A DNA stretch of 64,000 nucleotides from Pseudomonadales bacterium (GTDB taxonomy: Bacteria > Pseudomonadota > Gammaproteobacteria > Pseudomonadales > Azotimanducaceae): NCBI GenBank assembly GCA_022822135.1, contig JAJECH010000052.1, positions 124,001-188,000 of the forward strand. The letters run 5' to 3'. The translations under genes and the position numbers were made by a program. Shown piece by piece: positions 17,276 to 25,913 of the stretch; within the stretch, counting starts at the first letter, position 1, and each line of letters begins with the position of its first letter. Below the pieces are notes generated by a model, which had not been told where the DNA came from, searched no databases, and was given only the letters and a program-made list of their open reading frames with translations.

Positions 17276-18772
17276 CTAGACCAAACCGATACGTTCTGCC
17301 ATGCCGATTCGTTGAACTTTTCCGGTTGGTCCCTTCGGGATATCCTGTAAAAACACGATTTCCCTAGGTACCTTAAACGCTGCGAGCCGCTCACGCGCGA
17401 ATCGCTGAACCTCGTCTTTTGCCACAGATTCTCCTTCGCGCACGACCACGATCGAGCCCACGTCTTCACCGAGCTTGTCATGAGGTATTGCAAACGTGCA
17501 CGCCTGGTCGATGGCAGGATGATCAAGCAATACATCATCTACTTCTAGCGGCGCAATTTTCTCGCCACCGCGATTGATGATTTCCTTCAATCGACCTGTG
17601 ACCTTCACGTAGCCTTCTTCATCCATGATCCCTAAGTCACCGGTGCGAAACCATCCGTCGACAAAGTCCTTTGCGTTCGCTTCTGGATTGTTGATATAGC
17701 CTTTTGTCACGTTTTCTCCGTTGATGACGATCTCGCCTTCCTGTCCTGGTTGACGAAACTCGAGGACACTTGTATCCGATATCTGTACCTTCGGTCCGGC
17801 TGCTGGTCCGACGGTACCAGGCTTGCGTTCCTGTGGAGGTAGCGGATTCGAACACATCTGATGTGCTGCTTCTGTCATCGCGTACGCTTCGACGACACGT
17901 GTACCGAATGTCTCTTCTAGTCCGTTTAAAACGGGTACTGGTAGTGAAGCGGACGACGAGCGAATAAATCGCAATCGATTTCGAGCAGCACTCTCTTGAT
18001 TCCGCTTCGCCCTTGCAAGGATCGCCTGATGCATCGTAGGCACCGCACTATACCAAGTCGGCGAAGTCTCGTCTAACCAGCCGTAGAACCTGAGCGCGTC
18101 GAAACCAGGCGTACATGTGACGCAAGCACCCGCATACAGCGTGGCCATGATGGGAGCCATTAAACCGTGGATATGAAACAACGGCATCACATTCAAACAG
18201 TGATCATTCGCAGTCAGCTCAAGCGTGGACGCGATGTTCTGTGCTGACGCCAGTAGGTTTTTCTGCGACAGCGGCACCATCTTGGGTTTCGAAGTCGTGC
18301 CGGACGTATGCAGAATCAGTGCGATGTTGTCCAATGTGCGTCGCTGACGGCTTTCACCGTCTGGACCGAATGTCAATCCCTCTGAACCTAGCGCCGCATC
18401 TATTTCAATCGTTCTGATTCCAAGGTTATTCGCTACATCGAGCACCGGCGAATGGAACCCCGCCTCAACGAGGAGTAGGTCCGCCTCAAGATCTTTCAAG
18501 TAATAGTCGAATTCGTCTGCGGTGTATGCAGGATTCAAAGGCGCAACAGCGCACCATGGCACAGCACTCGCAAAGGTCATTGCCATCAATGACCCATTAC
18601 GCATCACGATCGCGACGCGATCGTCGCCCGAGATCCCACTTCGCGCTAACGAATCTCCACAGCGTTCGGCACATTCAACGAGAGTTCCGTAGTTGACTGC
18701 ATCGCCTTCGACACTCGCGATTGCTGTCGCTTCCTTTGATGCTCCTTCGTACAAGTGCAGAATGTCGTTCAT
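17276..18772 (-). CDS. AMP-dependent acyl-CoA synthetase (possibly oxalyl-CoA-ligase-like)
   Basis: A 498-residue adenylate-forming ligase. It has the ATP loop HTSGTTSKPKMVPLS, AYAMTEA, GWFRTGDLG, the hinge GRLKEIINRGGEKI, and the C-terminal Lys in PKGPTGKVQR. The block VMPLFHIHGLMAPIM with TWYSAVPTMHQAIL resembles AAE3/Pcs60-type oxalate-CoA ligases, but I would not insist on oxalate. It activates a carboxylic acid with ATP and CoA, and is probably the entry step for the surrounding beta-oxidation enzymes. The start at 18772 (MNDILHLYEG) is chosen over a longer frame reaching 18919. It is divergent from the LLM flavin gene. Confidence 0.85.
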   Translation of the reverse strand: MNDILHLYEGASKEATAIASVEGDAVNYGTLVECAERCGDSLARSGISGDDRVAIVMRNGSLMAMTFASAVPWCAVAPLNPAYTADEFDYYLKDLEADLLLVEAGFHSPVLDVANNLGIRTIEIDAALGSEGLTFGPDGESRQRRTLDNIALILHTSGTTSKPKMVPLSQKNLLASAQNIASTLELTANDHCLNVMPLFHIHGLMAPIMATLYAGACVTCTPGFDALRFYGWLDETSPTWYSAVPTMHQAILARAKRNQESAARNRLRFIRSSSASLPVPVLNGLEETFGTRVVEAYAMTEAAHQMCSNPLPPQERKPGTVGPAAGPKVQISDTSVLEFRQPGQEGEIVINGENVTKGYINNPEANAKDFVDGWFRTGDLGIMDEEGYVKVTGRLKEIINRGGEKIAPLEVDDVLLDHPAIDQACTFAIPHDKLGEDVGSIVVVREGESVAKDEVQRFARERLAAFKVPREIVFLQDIPKGPTGKVQRIGMAERIGLV

Positions 18773-18952
18773 GTTGCGCGATGGTTTGTCTCGAAGATCG
18801 GAATTAGACTCAAGCGGTATTGGACGGCAGGTATTCACTTGATATTGAAGTGATGGTCTGTCGTGCAACAACGTACATGGACAATTAGCGCCGCCTCGTA
18901 AAAGCTTGTGAGGCAACATACGAAGGTGAACAGTTCAAAAAGGAGATTTGCC

Positions 18953-19873
18953 ATGCGAATCGGAATATACGGCGGAAACGTGCGTCGAGGTAAGCCACTG
19001 ACGAGCCTTGTCGACGAAATCGTCGAGAAAGAATCAGAAGGTTTCGTCAGTTACTGGATGCCGCAAGTGCACATGTTCGACGCGTTAACCATGATCGCGC
19101 TGGCAGGCCAACAAACATCAACGATCGAGATGGGAACAGCTGTCGTCCCCAGCTATCCGCGCCATCCGAACGCTCTTGCTCAGCAAGCGGCAACTGTAAA
19201 TTCCTTAACGGGTGGACGCTTGGTCCTCGGCGTGGGTCCGTCTCATGCACCGGGCATCGAAGCGCTAGGTCTTAAATACGATCGACCGGCACAGCACATG
19301 CGCGAGTATGTATCGGTGCTCAAGGCTCTGACAACCGAAGGGCAAGTTGATCATCAAGGTGACGTGTATCAGATCAAAACCAGTATTGCAGTACCTGACG
19401 CAAGTCCGTTTCCAATTGTCATGTCCGCGCTCGCGCCGTTGATGTTGAAAGCGGCGGCGGAAGTTGCTGATGGCACGGTTACTTGGATGGTAGGTCGCAA
19501 AACGATTGCCGAAAACACTGTGCCACGCATCACCAAAGCAGCCGCTGCGGCTGGTCGAGAAGCACCACGAGTCATCGTCGGTCTTCCAGTATGCGTGCAT
19601 GACGACAAAGAGCAAGCTATCGCGCGAGCGAATCAAGTGTTTGGGCACTACTACGGGCTGCCGAACTATCGACGCCAGTTGGACAATGAAGGTCTGTCGA
19701 GCGCCGGTGAGATTGCCGTCGTCGGAAACGAAAGCGACGTTGAATCACAACTGCAGGCGTTCTTTGATGCAGGCGCGACCGAAGTGCTCGCTAGCGTGTT
19801 CCCTGCTGGTGACGATAGTCGAGGTTCGTTCGCTCGAACGAATGAACTCTTAAAGGGATTAGTCGCCGCTTAA
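18953..19873 (+). CDS. LLM class flavin-dependent oxidoreductase
   Basis: A 306-residue luciferase-like monooxygenase fold enzyme beginning MRIGIYGG. TAVVPSYPRHP and LVLGVGPSH fit the F420-dependent-like branch (TIGR03564 type, from memory). Whether it uses FMN or F420 cannot be told; no F420 genes are seen here. AAGGAGA lies 6 bases before the ATG at 18953, which decides this start over an in-frame upstream one. It faces away from the ligase and converges with the phosphotriesterase-like gene. Confidence 0.85.
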   Translation: MRIGIYGGNVRRGKPLTSLVDEIVEKESEGFVSYWMPQVHMFDALTMIALAGQQTSTIEMGTAVVPSYPRHPNALAQQAATVNSLTGGRLVLGVGPSHAPGIEALGLKYDRPAQHMREYVSVLKALTTEGQVDHQGDVYQIKTSIAVPDASPFPIVMSALAPLMLKAAAEVADGTVTWMVGRKTIAENTVPRITKAAAAAGREAPRVIVGLPVCVHDDKEQAIARANQVFGHYYGLPNYRRQLDNEGLSSAGEIAVVGNESDVESQLQAFFDAGATEVLASVFPAGDDSRGSFARTNELLKGLVAA

Positions 19874-19885
19874 TTCCCGAAGTCT

Positions 19886-19902
19886 CACGCGCATGTCGCG
19901 TG
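19886..19902. terminator. Small hairpin between convergent genes
   Basis: CACGCG and CGCGTG form a 6-bp GC stem with a 5-base loop. It lies in the 30-base gap between the LLM flavin gene and the convergent phosphotriesterase-like gene. No T-run follows on either strand, so it is only a possible transcription barrier. Confidence 0.3.
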
Positions 19903-19903
19903 G

Positions 19904-20860
19904 TTAGTTACCTTCGAAGAACCTACGGGGGTTATTCACGAAGAGGTCGTCGATCTTCTCTCGACTAACCCCCATTTCCTCTAAATCGGGGATCACGTGC
20001 CGGTGGATGTACAGATATTGATCTACGTTACTCCGCGTGAATTCATGCTCAAGTGGAATGGAACCGTCTGGTAATTCCTTATGAATATGCAAGCAGATAC
20101 AGTCGTGAGCCGGACAAAGCCGATCACCATATCCGTCATCGATTAACGATTTCATCGTCGTCGTACGCATATGGGGGCTAACTAGCCTCCCGGGGTACCG
20201 GTCGAGACCGAGAAAACAACCTTGATCTAGGATCCACTTCAAGTATTCGGTATCTGTCGTATCGTTCGAATGATCGATTTTTACTCTGGTGAGATCGACG
20301 CCTTCTTCAGTAAAAATCTCGATTTGGCGCCGCGCAACCTGGCCGGTGGGATACGAATGGACCATGATCGGGAGTCCAGTTTCTAGATGAGCTCGAGAGA
20401 CCGCTCGAGCCATCAATTCGAGATCCTCTGTGACGCCCTGAAAATCTGCCGCACACTTCAATATGCCTGCTTTGATATCGGTTCCTCGAAATCCCGACTC
20501 AACGTCCTTGATAAATTCACGTGCCATCTGATTTGGCGAGACACCTCGAAGAAAACGCGGCACGTCAAGCCACCATCCGGTCGTATTGATTATGTTGACA
20601 CCGGATCCTTCTGATACTTCACGAAGCAAATCGGGGTCTTTTCCCAGGTCGTAGGTTGTCGCATCAACGATGCTGTCGATGCCAGCCGCTTTAGCACGTT
20701 TAAATGTATCAATCGCGCGTTGTACGCGATCTTCCGGGCCGAATAAATCTGGAAACTGCCGAAACATGCCTGGCGCACTCACCATGACATGCTCATGCAT
20801 AAGCGTGAAGCCGAGCTCGGAACTATCTATGGGTCCAGTGACTGTTTGAATCTGAGTCAA
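19904..20860 (-). CDS. Phosphotriesterase-family metal-dependent hydrolase
   Basis: A 318-residue amidohydrolase-superfamily protein. The metal ligands are HEH (His22, His24), Lys135 (GILKCAAD; the carboxylated bridging Lys), His168 (VHSYP), His197 (IDHSND) and Asp253 (CPAHD). The C-terminal VNNPRRFF is the family end motif. Members act as lactonases or phosphotriesterases. Given the neighbours, lactone opening is more likely than phosphotriester cleavage (inference). It starts with TTG, two bases after the stop of the Gfo/Idh/MocA gene, and is therefore coupled to it. Confidence 0.88.
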   Translation of the reverse strand: MTQIQTVTGPIDSSELGFTLMHEHVMVSAPGMFRQFPDLFGPEDRVQRAIDTFKRAKAAGIDSIVDATTYDLGKDPDLLREVSEGSGVNIINTTGWWLDVPRFLRGVSPNQMAREFIKDVESGFRGTDIKAGILKCAADFQGVTEDLELMARAVSRAHLETGLPIMVHSYPTGQVARRQIEIFTEEGVDLTRVKIDHSNDTTDTEYLKWILDQGCFLGLDRYPGRLVSPHMRTTTMKSLIDDGYGDRLCPAHDCICLHIHKELPDGSIPLEHEFTRSNVDQYLYIHRHVIPDLEEMGVSREKIDDLFVNNPRRFFEGN

Positions 20861-20861
20861 G

Positions 20862-21857
20862 CTATTTCTTGCTAGGCTGTCGGATGCTTACTGGCTTATT
20901 CTCGTTTGCTGATTTGTACGCCGCTTCTGTCAATTGAGCTACTTGAAACGCGTAATCAGGCGGTTCGATGCTGTCCACACCTTTACGCATGGCAGCGAAA
21001 AAGGCTGCATCCGGTGTCGATGCTCTGATACGCCTTGGTACGTCCACCACATTGTCATTTAACAATAACGATTGAAATCGCCATTGGTGCATATGCAATA
21101 CGAGGCTGCCTTCGGTCCCAGAGATCATCAAGCGTTCGTCGTGACGCGCCGCATTTCCAATCGTTGTGAGCGTGCCCACTGCCCCACCGTCAAACGAGAC
21201 ATGGCACGCCATATTGACATCGACCTTCTGTCCTTGTCGATCCTGCGTTGCCCATACCCGTTTTGGTCGCAAGCCGGTCACCCACAACAACGACGCGACA
21301 AGGTGGCTACCTGTATCCATGAACATACCCCCGCCCGACAGTTCCAGGTCAACCCGCCAACCACCGAACGCCTCCCAGTTCTGCGTGACATAGCCAGACA
21401 CGCCGCAAATTTCACCAATCTCACCTCGCGCAATGAGTTCGCGTGCGTAGACATACTCTGGCATCCAATGGCGTTGATATGCGACCATCAATATGCACTC
21501 AACTCGAGAAGCTAATTGGATCAATGAGTTAGCGTGCTTAGACTGTATCACTAACGGCTTTTCAACGAGTACGTGCCGCCCGTCTTCAAGGCTGCGTTTA
21601 ACTTGGAGGTTATGGTGTTTATGCGGCGTGCTAATGATTACCCCGTGAGATTCGATATTTTTGAGCATCGCTTGCCAATTGGCGAAATACGGGATCTCAT
21701 ACCCGGCACGCTCTTGCAGCTGCTCAGCGTGACTTTCCTCCGGGTCGGCAACGCCTACGATTTTCGTGCGTTTGTCATCCAATATGCGCGGTACATGCGC
21801 GCCACGCATGTTGCCACCCGCCCCGACAAGAACGACGTTTAGTCTTGGCTTAGCCAT
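20862..21857 (-). CDS. Gfo/Idh/MocA family NAD(P)-dependent oxidoreductase
   Basis: A 331-residue two-domain dehydrogenase. The N-terminal Rossmann motif is VGAGGNMRGAH, VADPEE binds the cofactor ribose, and HVLVEKPLV holds the conserved EKP. The C-terminal domain has GGGMFMDTGSH. These enzymes usually act on sugars, inositols or their acids. Directly upstream of a lactonase-type hydrolase, it may make the lactone that the latter opens. The start codon is ATG with only a weak ribosome site. Confidence 0.9.
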   Translation of the reverse strand: MAKPRLNVVLVGAGGNMRGAHVPRILDDKRTKIVGVADPEESHAEQLQERAGYEIPYFANWQAMLKNIESHGVIISTPHKHHNLQVKRSLEDGRHVLVEKPLVIQSKHANSLIQLASRVECILMVAYQRHWMPEYVYARELIARGEIGEICGVSGYVTQNWEAFGGWRVDLELSGGGMFMDTGSHLVASLLWVTGLRPKRVWATQDRQGQKVDVNMACHVSFDGGAVGTLTTIGNAARHDERLMISGTEGSLVLHMHQWRFQSLLLNDNVVDVPRRIRASTPDAAFFAAMRKGVDSIEPPDYAFQVAQLTEAAYKSANENKPVSIRQPSKK

Positions 21858-22205
21858 CAGGAATTACAATCAAGTGACAAAAGCGATTTTACACCCGAAG
21901 TGTGTCGGCGCCACTACGACGCGTACCGTATATCACTCCGTTCTTCAAGAGTAACTACGAGTAACGATGCACACCAGTTCAATTAGCTAGATTAAACTTC
22001 AAATGGCAACTCGAAACTCTACATCTGAGCTAAATTTGAAAGACATCACTGATATAAACTGATAATCGCTAAGTAATGTCTCTTTAAGACCTAAAACTAG
22101 GACTATTTTGCGTTTTAGATCTATGTGGAATGTTTGCGGTCAACGCACAAAAAACCTTGCTGAATCTCTACTCTGCACAAAGTAAATCAATTCGACTTGC
22201 TAGTT
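21858..22205. other. 348-bp intergenic region
   Basis: No coding frame of note. The stretch is AT-rich around 22000-22160 and lies upstream of the minus-strand gene ending at 20862 and downstream of the one ending at 22206. It probably holds the promoter for the Gfo/Idh/MocA-hydrolase operon. No clear terminator stem, repeat or RNA gene was seen. Confidence 0.4.
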
Positions 22206-23258
22206 CTATACCTGCAGCGCGGTGGAGAAGTCCGGAAATCCAGTCCATCTACCAGGATCAGTGTGTCGCATCACTGCTACGGTCTTGATCGCTTCAGGAT
22301 TCGCCAATCCATGCGGTTTTTGCCCCGTAAGAACACGGATGACGTTCTCGGCTTGCATGACAGCGGTTTCCCGCACAAATACTTCGGACATAGCCGCAAC
22401 GTGAGGGGTTACGTAACAATTCGGCAATTCGAGTAGTCGACTGCTTGACGGCAGCGGCTCTACCTTCGTTACATCGACTGCAGCGGCTTCAATTTCACCG
22501 CTCCCCAACGCATCGGCTAGTGCTTCTTCGTCAACGATCGGTCCACGAGCAGTGTTTACGAGTAGTGCCGTCGATTTCATGCGTCGGAAAGCGTCTGCAT
22601 TGAATAAATTGTTGGTTTCATTCGTTGCTGAACAGTGGATTGTGATAAAGTCTGATTCAGCAAGCAATGTGTCAAAGTCAACCAAGGAGACACCGTATAG
22701 ATCCCCTGCGAGCTGGTTTACGTAGGGGTCGTGCGCGAGGATTCGACTTACACCGAAGCCACGAATTCGCGTTGCAAACGCTCGTCCGATGTTTCCAAAT
22801 CCAACAATGCCCATGGTGTGACCGGACAGTCGACGCATCGTAGGGGTGTAACCACCCATTGCGCGCGGATTGTCCGCCCAATCCCCCGCACGTGTTGAAC
22901 TAATTGCATCGTATAGTCGCCGTGTCAGCGACAACAACAACGAGACTGCATGGTCTGCCACTTCAGTCGTATTTGAACCAGGAACATTGCAGACCATAAC
23001 ACCAAGTTGCGTAGCCGCGTCTATATCGATCGAATCAACTCCAACACCAAAGCGACTTACCACTTTTAGCTTCGGGCAGGATTCCATCACGTGTCGCGAG
23101 GTCAGTGGCATGATGCCGACCTGCGCGCCGTCTGCGTCGCCAATGAGTTCGATCAGCTCATCTTCGTTACTACATCGACCTTCCTTGATCTCGATCCCGG
23201 CTTCTTCGTACAGGGATTGTTGCGCACCTTGCGCACGTCCTTGTAGAGCTACTTTCAT
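22206..23258 (-). CDS. D-2-hydroxyacid dehydrogenase (phosphoglycerate-dehydrogenase-like)
   Basis: A 350-residue NAD-dependent D-isomer-specific 2-hydroxyacid dehydrogenase. The nucleotide site is GIVGFGNIGRAF. The catalytic Arg lies in the TARGP loop, the acidic partner in DVTKVEPL, and the catalytic His in VTPHVAAMS. No ACT or other regulatory domain follows, so it is not a full serine-pathway SerA. GAGGAAAC precedes the ATG at 23258 and decides the start. It interconverts a 2-hydroxy acid and a 2-keto acid, which would fit alpha-oxidation-like catabolism nearby (inference). Confidence 0.87.
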   Translation of the reverse strand: MKVALQGRAQGAQQSLYEEAGIEIKEGRCSNEDELIELIGDADGAQVGIMPLTSRHVMESCPKLKVVSRFGVGVDSIDIDAATQLGVMVCNVPGSNTTEVADHAVSLLLSLTRRLYDAISSTRAGDWADNPRAMGGYTPTMRRLSGHTMGIVGFGNIGRAFATRIRGFGVSRILAHDPYVNQLAGDLYGVSLVDFDTLLAESDFITIHCSATNETNNLFNADAFRRMKSTALLVNTARGPIVDEEALADALGSGEIEAAAVDVTKVEPLPSSSRLLELPNCYVTPHVAAMSEVFVRETAVMQAENVIRVLTGQKPHGLANPEAIKTVAVMRHTDPGRWTGFPDFSTALQV

Positions 23259-23395
23259 GCTTGTTTCCTCATTGGGGCGCGACGAATTCTGCACGATAGG
23301 TTTGTGCAGATTGTCTGTTTTGATACGACCGAATAATCAAGTATGCGGTTGTCAACGTAATTCGAGATGAGCGTCTACTTAAGCTCCAAATTGAC

Positions 23396-25582
23396 TCAGC
23401 TCGCGCGGATTGGTCCGGTGGCAGATTCAGCTACGACATACCTGTATAGCGTTAACGCCAGTTGGTGGTCTTCTTCGTCTAGCCTCTCCAGTTCTGCCGG
23501 TGAAACCAACAGTGTGCGACAAGGACCGTCAGCCGAGACTGATACAGTCGTCTCCGTCTCTTCAATTGCGCTGGCAGGTTCAATCACTGACCCTGCACTA
23601 CACTGATAAAGAACTGAACCATCGTCAGCTAATACGGAAGCTTTTCCTGACATCAATAACTGCATCCCCTTATGCGGCTCTCCGGGCGCAGTAATAACTG
23701 TTTCGTCGTCATATTCAATGCTCTCGAACCGCCCGCTCAATTTATCAGTCAGATCTTCGAATTGAGCCTGTCGATCTAAGAACTGAGTTAGTTCCGGGTT
23801 AGTACTCAGACGCACTAAGTCGCGTAAATCAGGATCCGCTGCTACGTCAGCTTCATAGTTCTCGAGCAGAACACCCTCGGCTTCCGCTAACGCGAGTTCC
23901 TCAGAATCGACCCAAGAGACGTCATCTGACAGAGACGCCGGAACGTCTCGTTTGATCTCCTGCGCGAGTTTATCGGTCGTCGAGCTAAGAATCGTTTTTA
24001 CACTCTGCGTACTAGCACGCTGGATGAACACACGCAAACCATCAAGCGCAGATAGATCAAAACCAGTTACCTCTTTAAAGTCAATCACAACGCAGGATAA
24101 GTTCAACTCACCAGAGAGCGATTCCTTAAGCTGGTTCACGAGCGAGTGTGCGCTACCGAAAAACACGTACCCCTGTAGTTGATAGATTTGAGCACGCGAA
24201 CCGTAGACTTTTATGATCGACTGTTCGGGTATCGATCTAACTGTTCTGCTCGTACGATCTCGAATCGTGTACTGTGATTTGATCAACGGAACGTGACTTA
24301 GCCGAACAACGAAAAACACCAAGCTGAGCACTAACCCTAAGGCTATCGCTTCAAGAAAACCGACAATCACAATCGTGAAGCAAATCAACACGAGCATGCT
24401 GTATTCAGTCGCTTGCAGACGTTTTCGACTCTTGATCAGCCAATCTGAAATTAGCGGTACCGATATCGCGATTAAAAAGCCGCTGGTTGCAGGTAAAGGC
24501 AGAAGTTGCAATACCTCCGATCCCAAGAAAACGAACGCGATAAACGTAATCGCTATGACGATGCTCGTGATTGGCGTATTCGCATGTAATGCAATATGAG
24601 GCAGCGTTGAGGACGCTACGGTCGCACCGGGGATACCCCCACCGACGCCAGATAGTAGATTAGCAACACCGTGAAGCTTGAATTCCCTATTCCAGTCGAA
24701 TTCCAAATTCGCGCCTAGCTCTAATTGGGCGAAACTCACGACCGTTAGGATCAACAACACTAAAAAAAGGACGGTCGCGCTTACGACCTGGGTGAAGACG
24801 ACTCCCCATTGAATCGCGTCAAGGTCGGCTAACCCAAACGCCGGCCAGAGCGACACTGACCATTCAGCATCCAAGAACATTCCTGCAGAACGTGCATCGT
24901 CGACCGAAATACCGAGTAATAGCAATCCAACATGAAACAACACACAGAAAGTGATGAACAAGAAAGGTACTACCCAAAAAGCACGCCAGATTCTCGTCGC
25001 AACGACCAAGGACACACCAAGAAATACGCTAAGGATCGCCTTCCAAAACACCATCGGTTCGAGTAATGAATCCCAAGTGCTAGGTCGCCAATCCAGACCC
25101 GCCAAACGCAGACCGAAGAGAAGGATGAGAATGCCTGACCCTGCTAATGCACCTGCCGATACGGTAAACGGGACGAATCGAAAAAAATCCGCGACCTTAA
25201 AGGATCCCAGAATTAGAAAAAGTAGCCCGGTCAGAAACGCCGTCCCGATGATCGTCGTTACATACGTCATATAGAGTTCTTCGCCTTGCAAATCGAGTGA
25301 CTGCGCAATCGCGATCATCACTAAGGCGACAGGTATCGGTACCGTTGCGACAGGTGCAGGGAACTTACCAAATATCGCAACAAAAAGCGTGAGGATCGCG
25401 GTTCCGACGAAGAAAACACCCGCTCCTTTCAATGCGAACGGTTCGAGTGCGTCTGTGAACACAATGCTCACTAGAGCGAATATTGAAATTGCCAGCGCGA
25501 ATCCTCGGACAAGACCGACGGAAATTCCCGACGAGAAGTCAAGTTCCTTGCCGAGAAGCTGCTTCTTCTCTTTAGTGCTCAA
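23396..25582 (-). CDS. SulP-family anion transporter with STAS and cNMP-binding-like domains
   Basis: A 728-residue inner-membrane protein. Residues about 30-425 hold 11-13 hydrophobic helices of the SLC26/SulP fold, including LLSGVGGGIPGATVASSTLP. Residues 430-570 form a STAS domain (YQLQGYVFFGSAHSLVNQL and VVIDFKEVTGFDLSAL). The last 120 residues (TVITAPGEPHKGMQLLMSGKASV) look like a cyclic-nucleotide-type beta-barrel. Substrates of the family are sulfate, bicarbonate or dicarboxylates. It starts with TTG overlapping the stop of a frameshifted small frame upstream and is divergent from the PKS. A role in supplying or balancing anions for lipid synthesis is a guess. Confidence 0.88.
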   Translation of the reverse strand: MSTKEKKQLLGKELDFSSGISVGLVRGFALAISIFALVSIVFTDALEPFALKGAGVFFVGTAILTLFVAIFGKFPAPVATVPIPVALVMIAIAQSLDLQGEELYMTYVTTIIGTAFLTGLLFLILGSFKVADFFRFVPFTVSAGALAGSGILILLFGLRLAGLDWRPSTWDSLLEPMVFWKAILSVFLGVSLVVATRIWRAFWVVPFLFITFCVLFHVGLLLLGISVDDARSAGMFLDAEWSVSLWPAFGLADLDAIQWGVVFTQVVSATVLFLVLLILTVVSFAQLELGANLEFDWNREFKLHGVANLLSGVGGGIPGATVASSTLPHIALHANTPITSIVIAITFIAFVFLGSEVLQLLPLPATSGFLIAISVPLISDWLIKSRKRLQATEYSMLVLICFTIVIVGFLEAIALGLVLSLVFFVVRLSHVPLIKSQYTIRDRTSRTVRSIPEQSIIKVYGSRAQIYQLQGYVFFGSAHSLVNQLKESLSGELNLSCVVIDFKEVTGFDLSALDGLRVFIQRASTQSVKTILSSTTDKLAQEIKRDVPASLSDDVSWVDSEELALAEAEGVLLENYEADVAADPDLRDLVRLSTNPELTQFLDRQAQFEDLTDKLSGRFESIEYDDETVITAPGEPHKGMQLLMSGKASVLADDGSVLYQCSAGSVIEPASAIEETETTVSVSADGPCRTLLVSPAELERLDEEDHQLALTLYRYVVAESATGPIRAS

Positions 25583-25826
25583 CGTCTCAACCTTATTACT
25601 TTCTCCAGAAATGCGTCTAACTCAGTCGGTTCACTCGCAACGGCTATCTTACTTTTAGGAATCGAGACCATCCCTTCTGGACGCCCGTCAAATTCATATT
25701 TCAAACCTGTGACTTCTTTGAATCGCAGTTTGTATAGACGACCGGTGCCGCCATCGATAAAAGGTACTGACTCAACCCCTTCACGCGGTTCTCGGAGTCG
25801 ACTATTTTCAACCGCTTACTAAACAT
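25579..25826 (-). pseudogene. Small gene with an apparent single-base frameshift, coupled to SulP
   Basis: An open minus-strand frame of 78 codons (25815 down to a TGA at 25579-25581) encodes a convincing protein end (GGTGRLYKLRFKEVTGLKYE, then MVSIPKSKIAVA and LDAFLEKV) but has no good start codon. In the next frame, an ATG at 25826 gives MFSKRLKIVDSENRVKG, which runs up to the run of four G (plus-strand C run 25776-25779). One extra G would join the two into a protein of about 80 residues. The TGA overlaps the TTG start of the SulP gene, as for a real operon partner. It may be a recent pseudogene, a sequencing error or a programmed shift. No family recognised. Confidence 0.5.
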
Positions 25827-25913
25827 ATGGATTACGTCTATTACCTTCAATATTCCGATCACTCATATACAATCATTCGAAGGTAGCTCTCGTTGATTTA
25901 AAAAGGCGCACGA

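Noticed and set aside
25840-25880. TATACA box upstream of the PKS as a promoter
   Set aside because: No -35 element at fitting distance, so not supportable.
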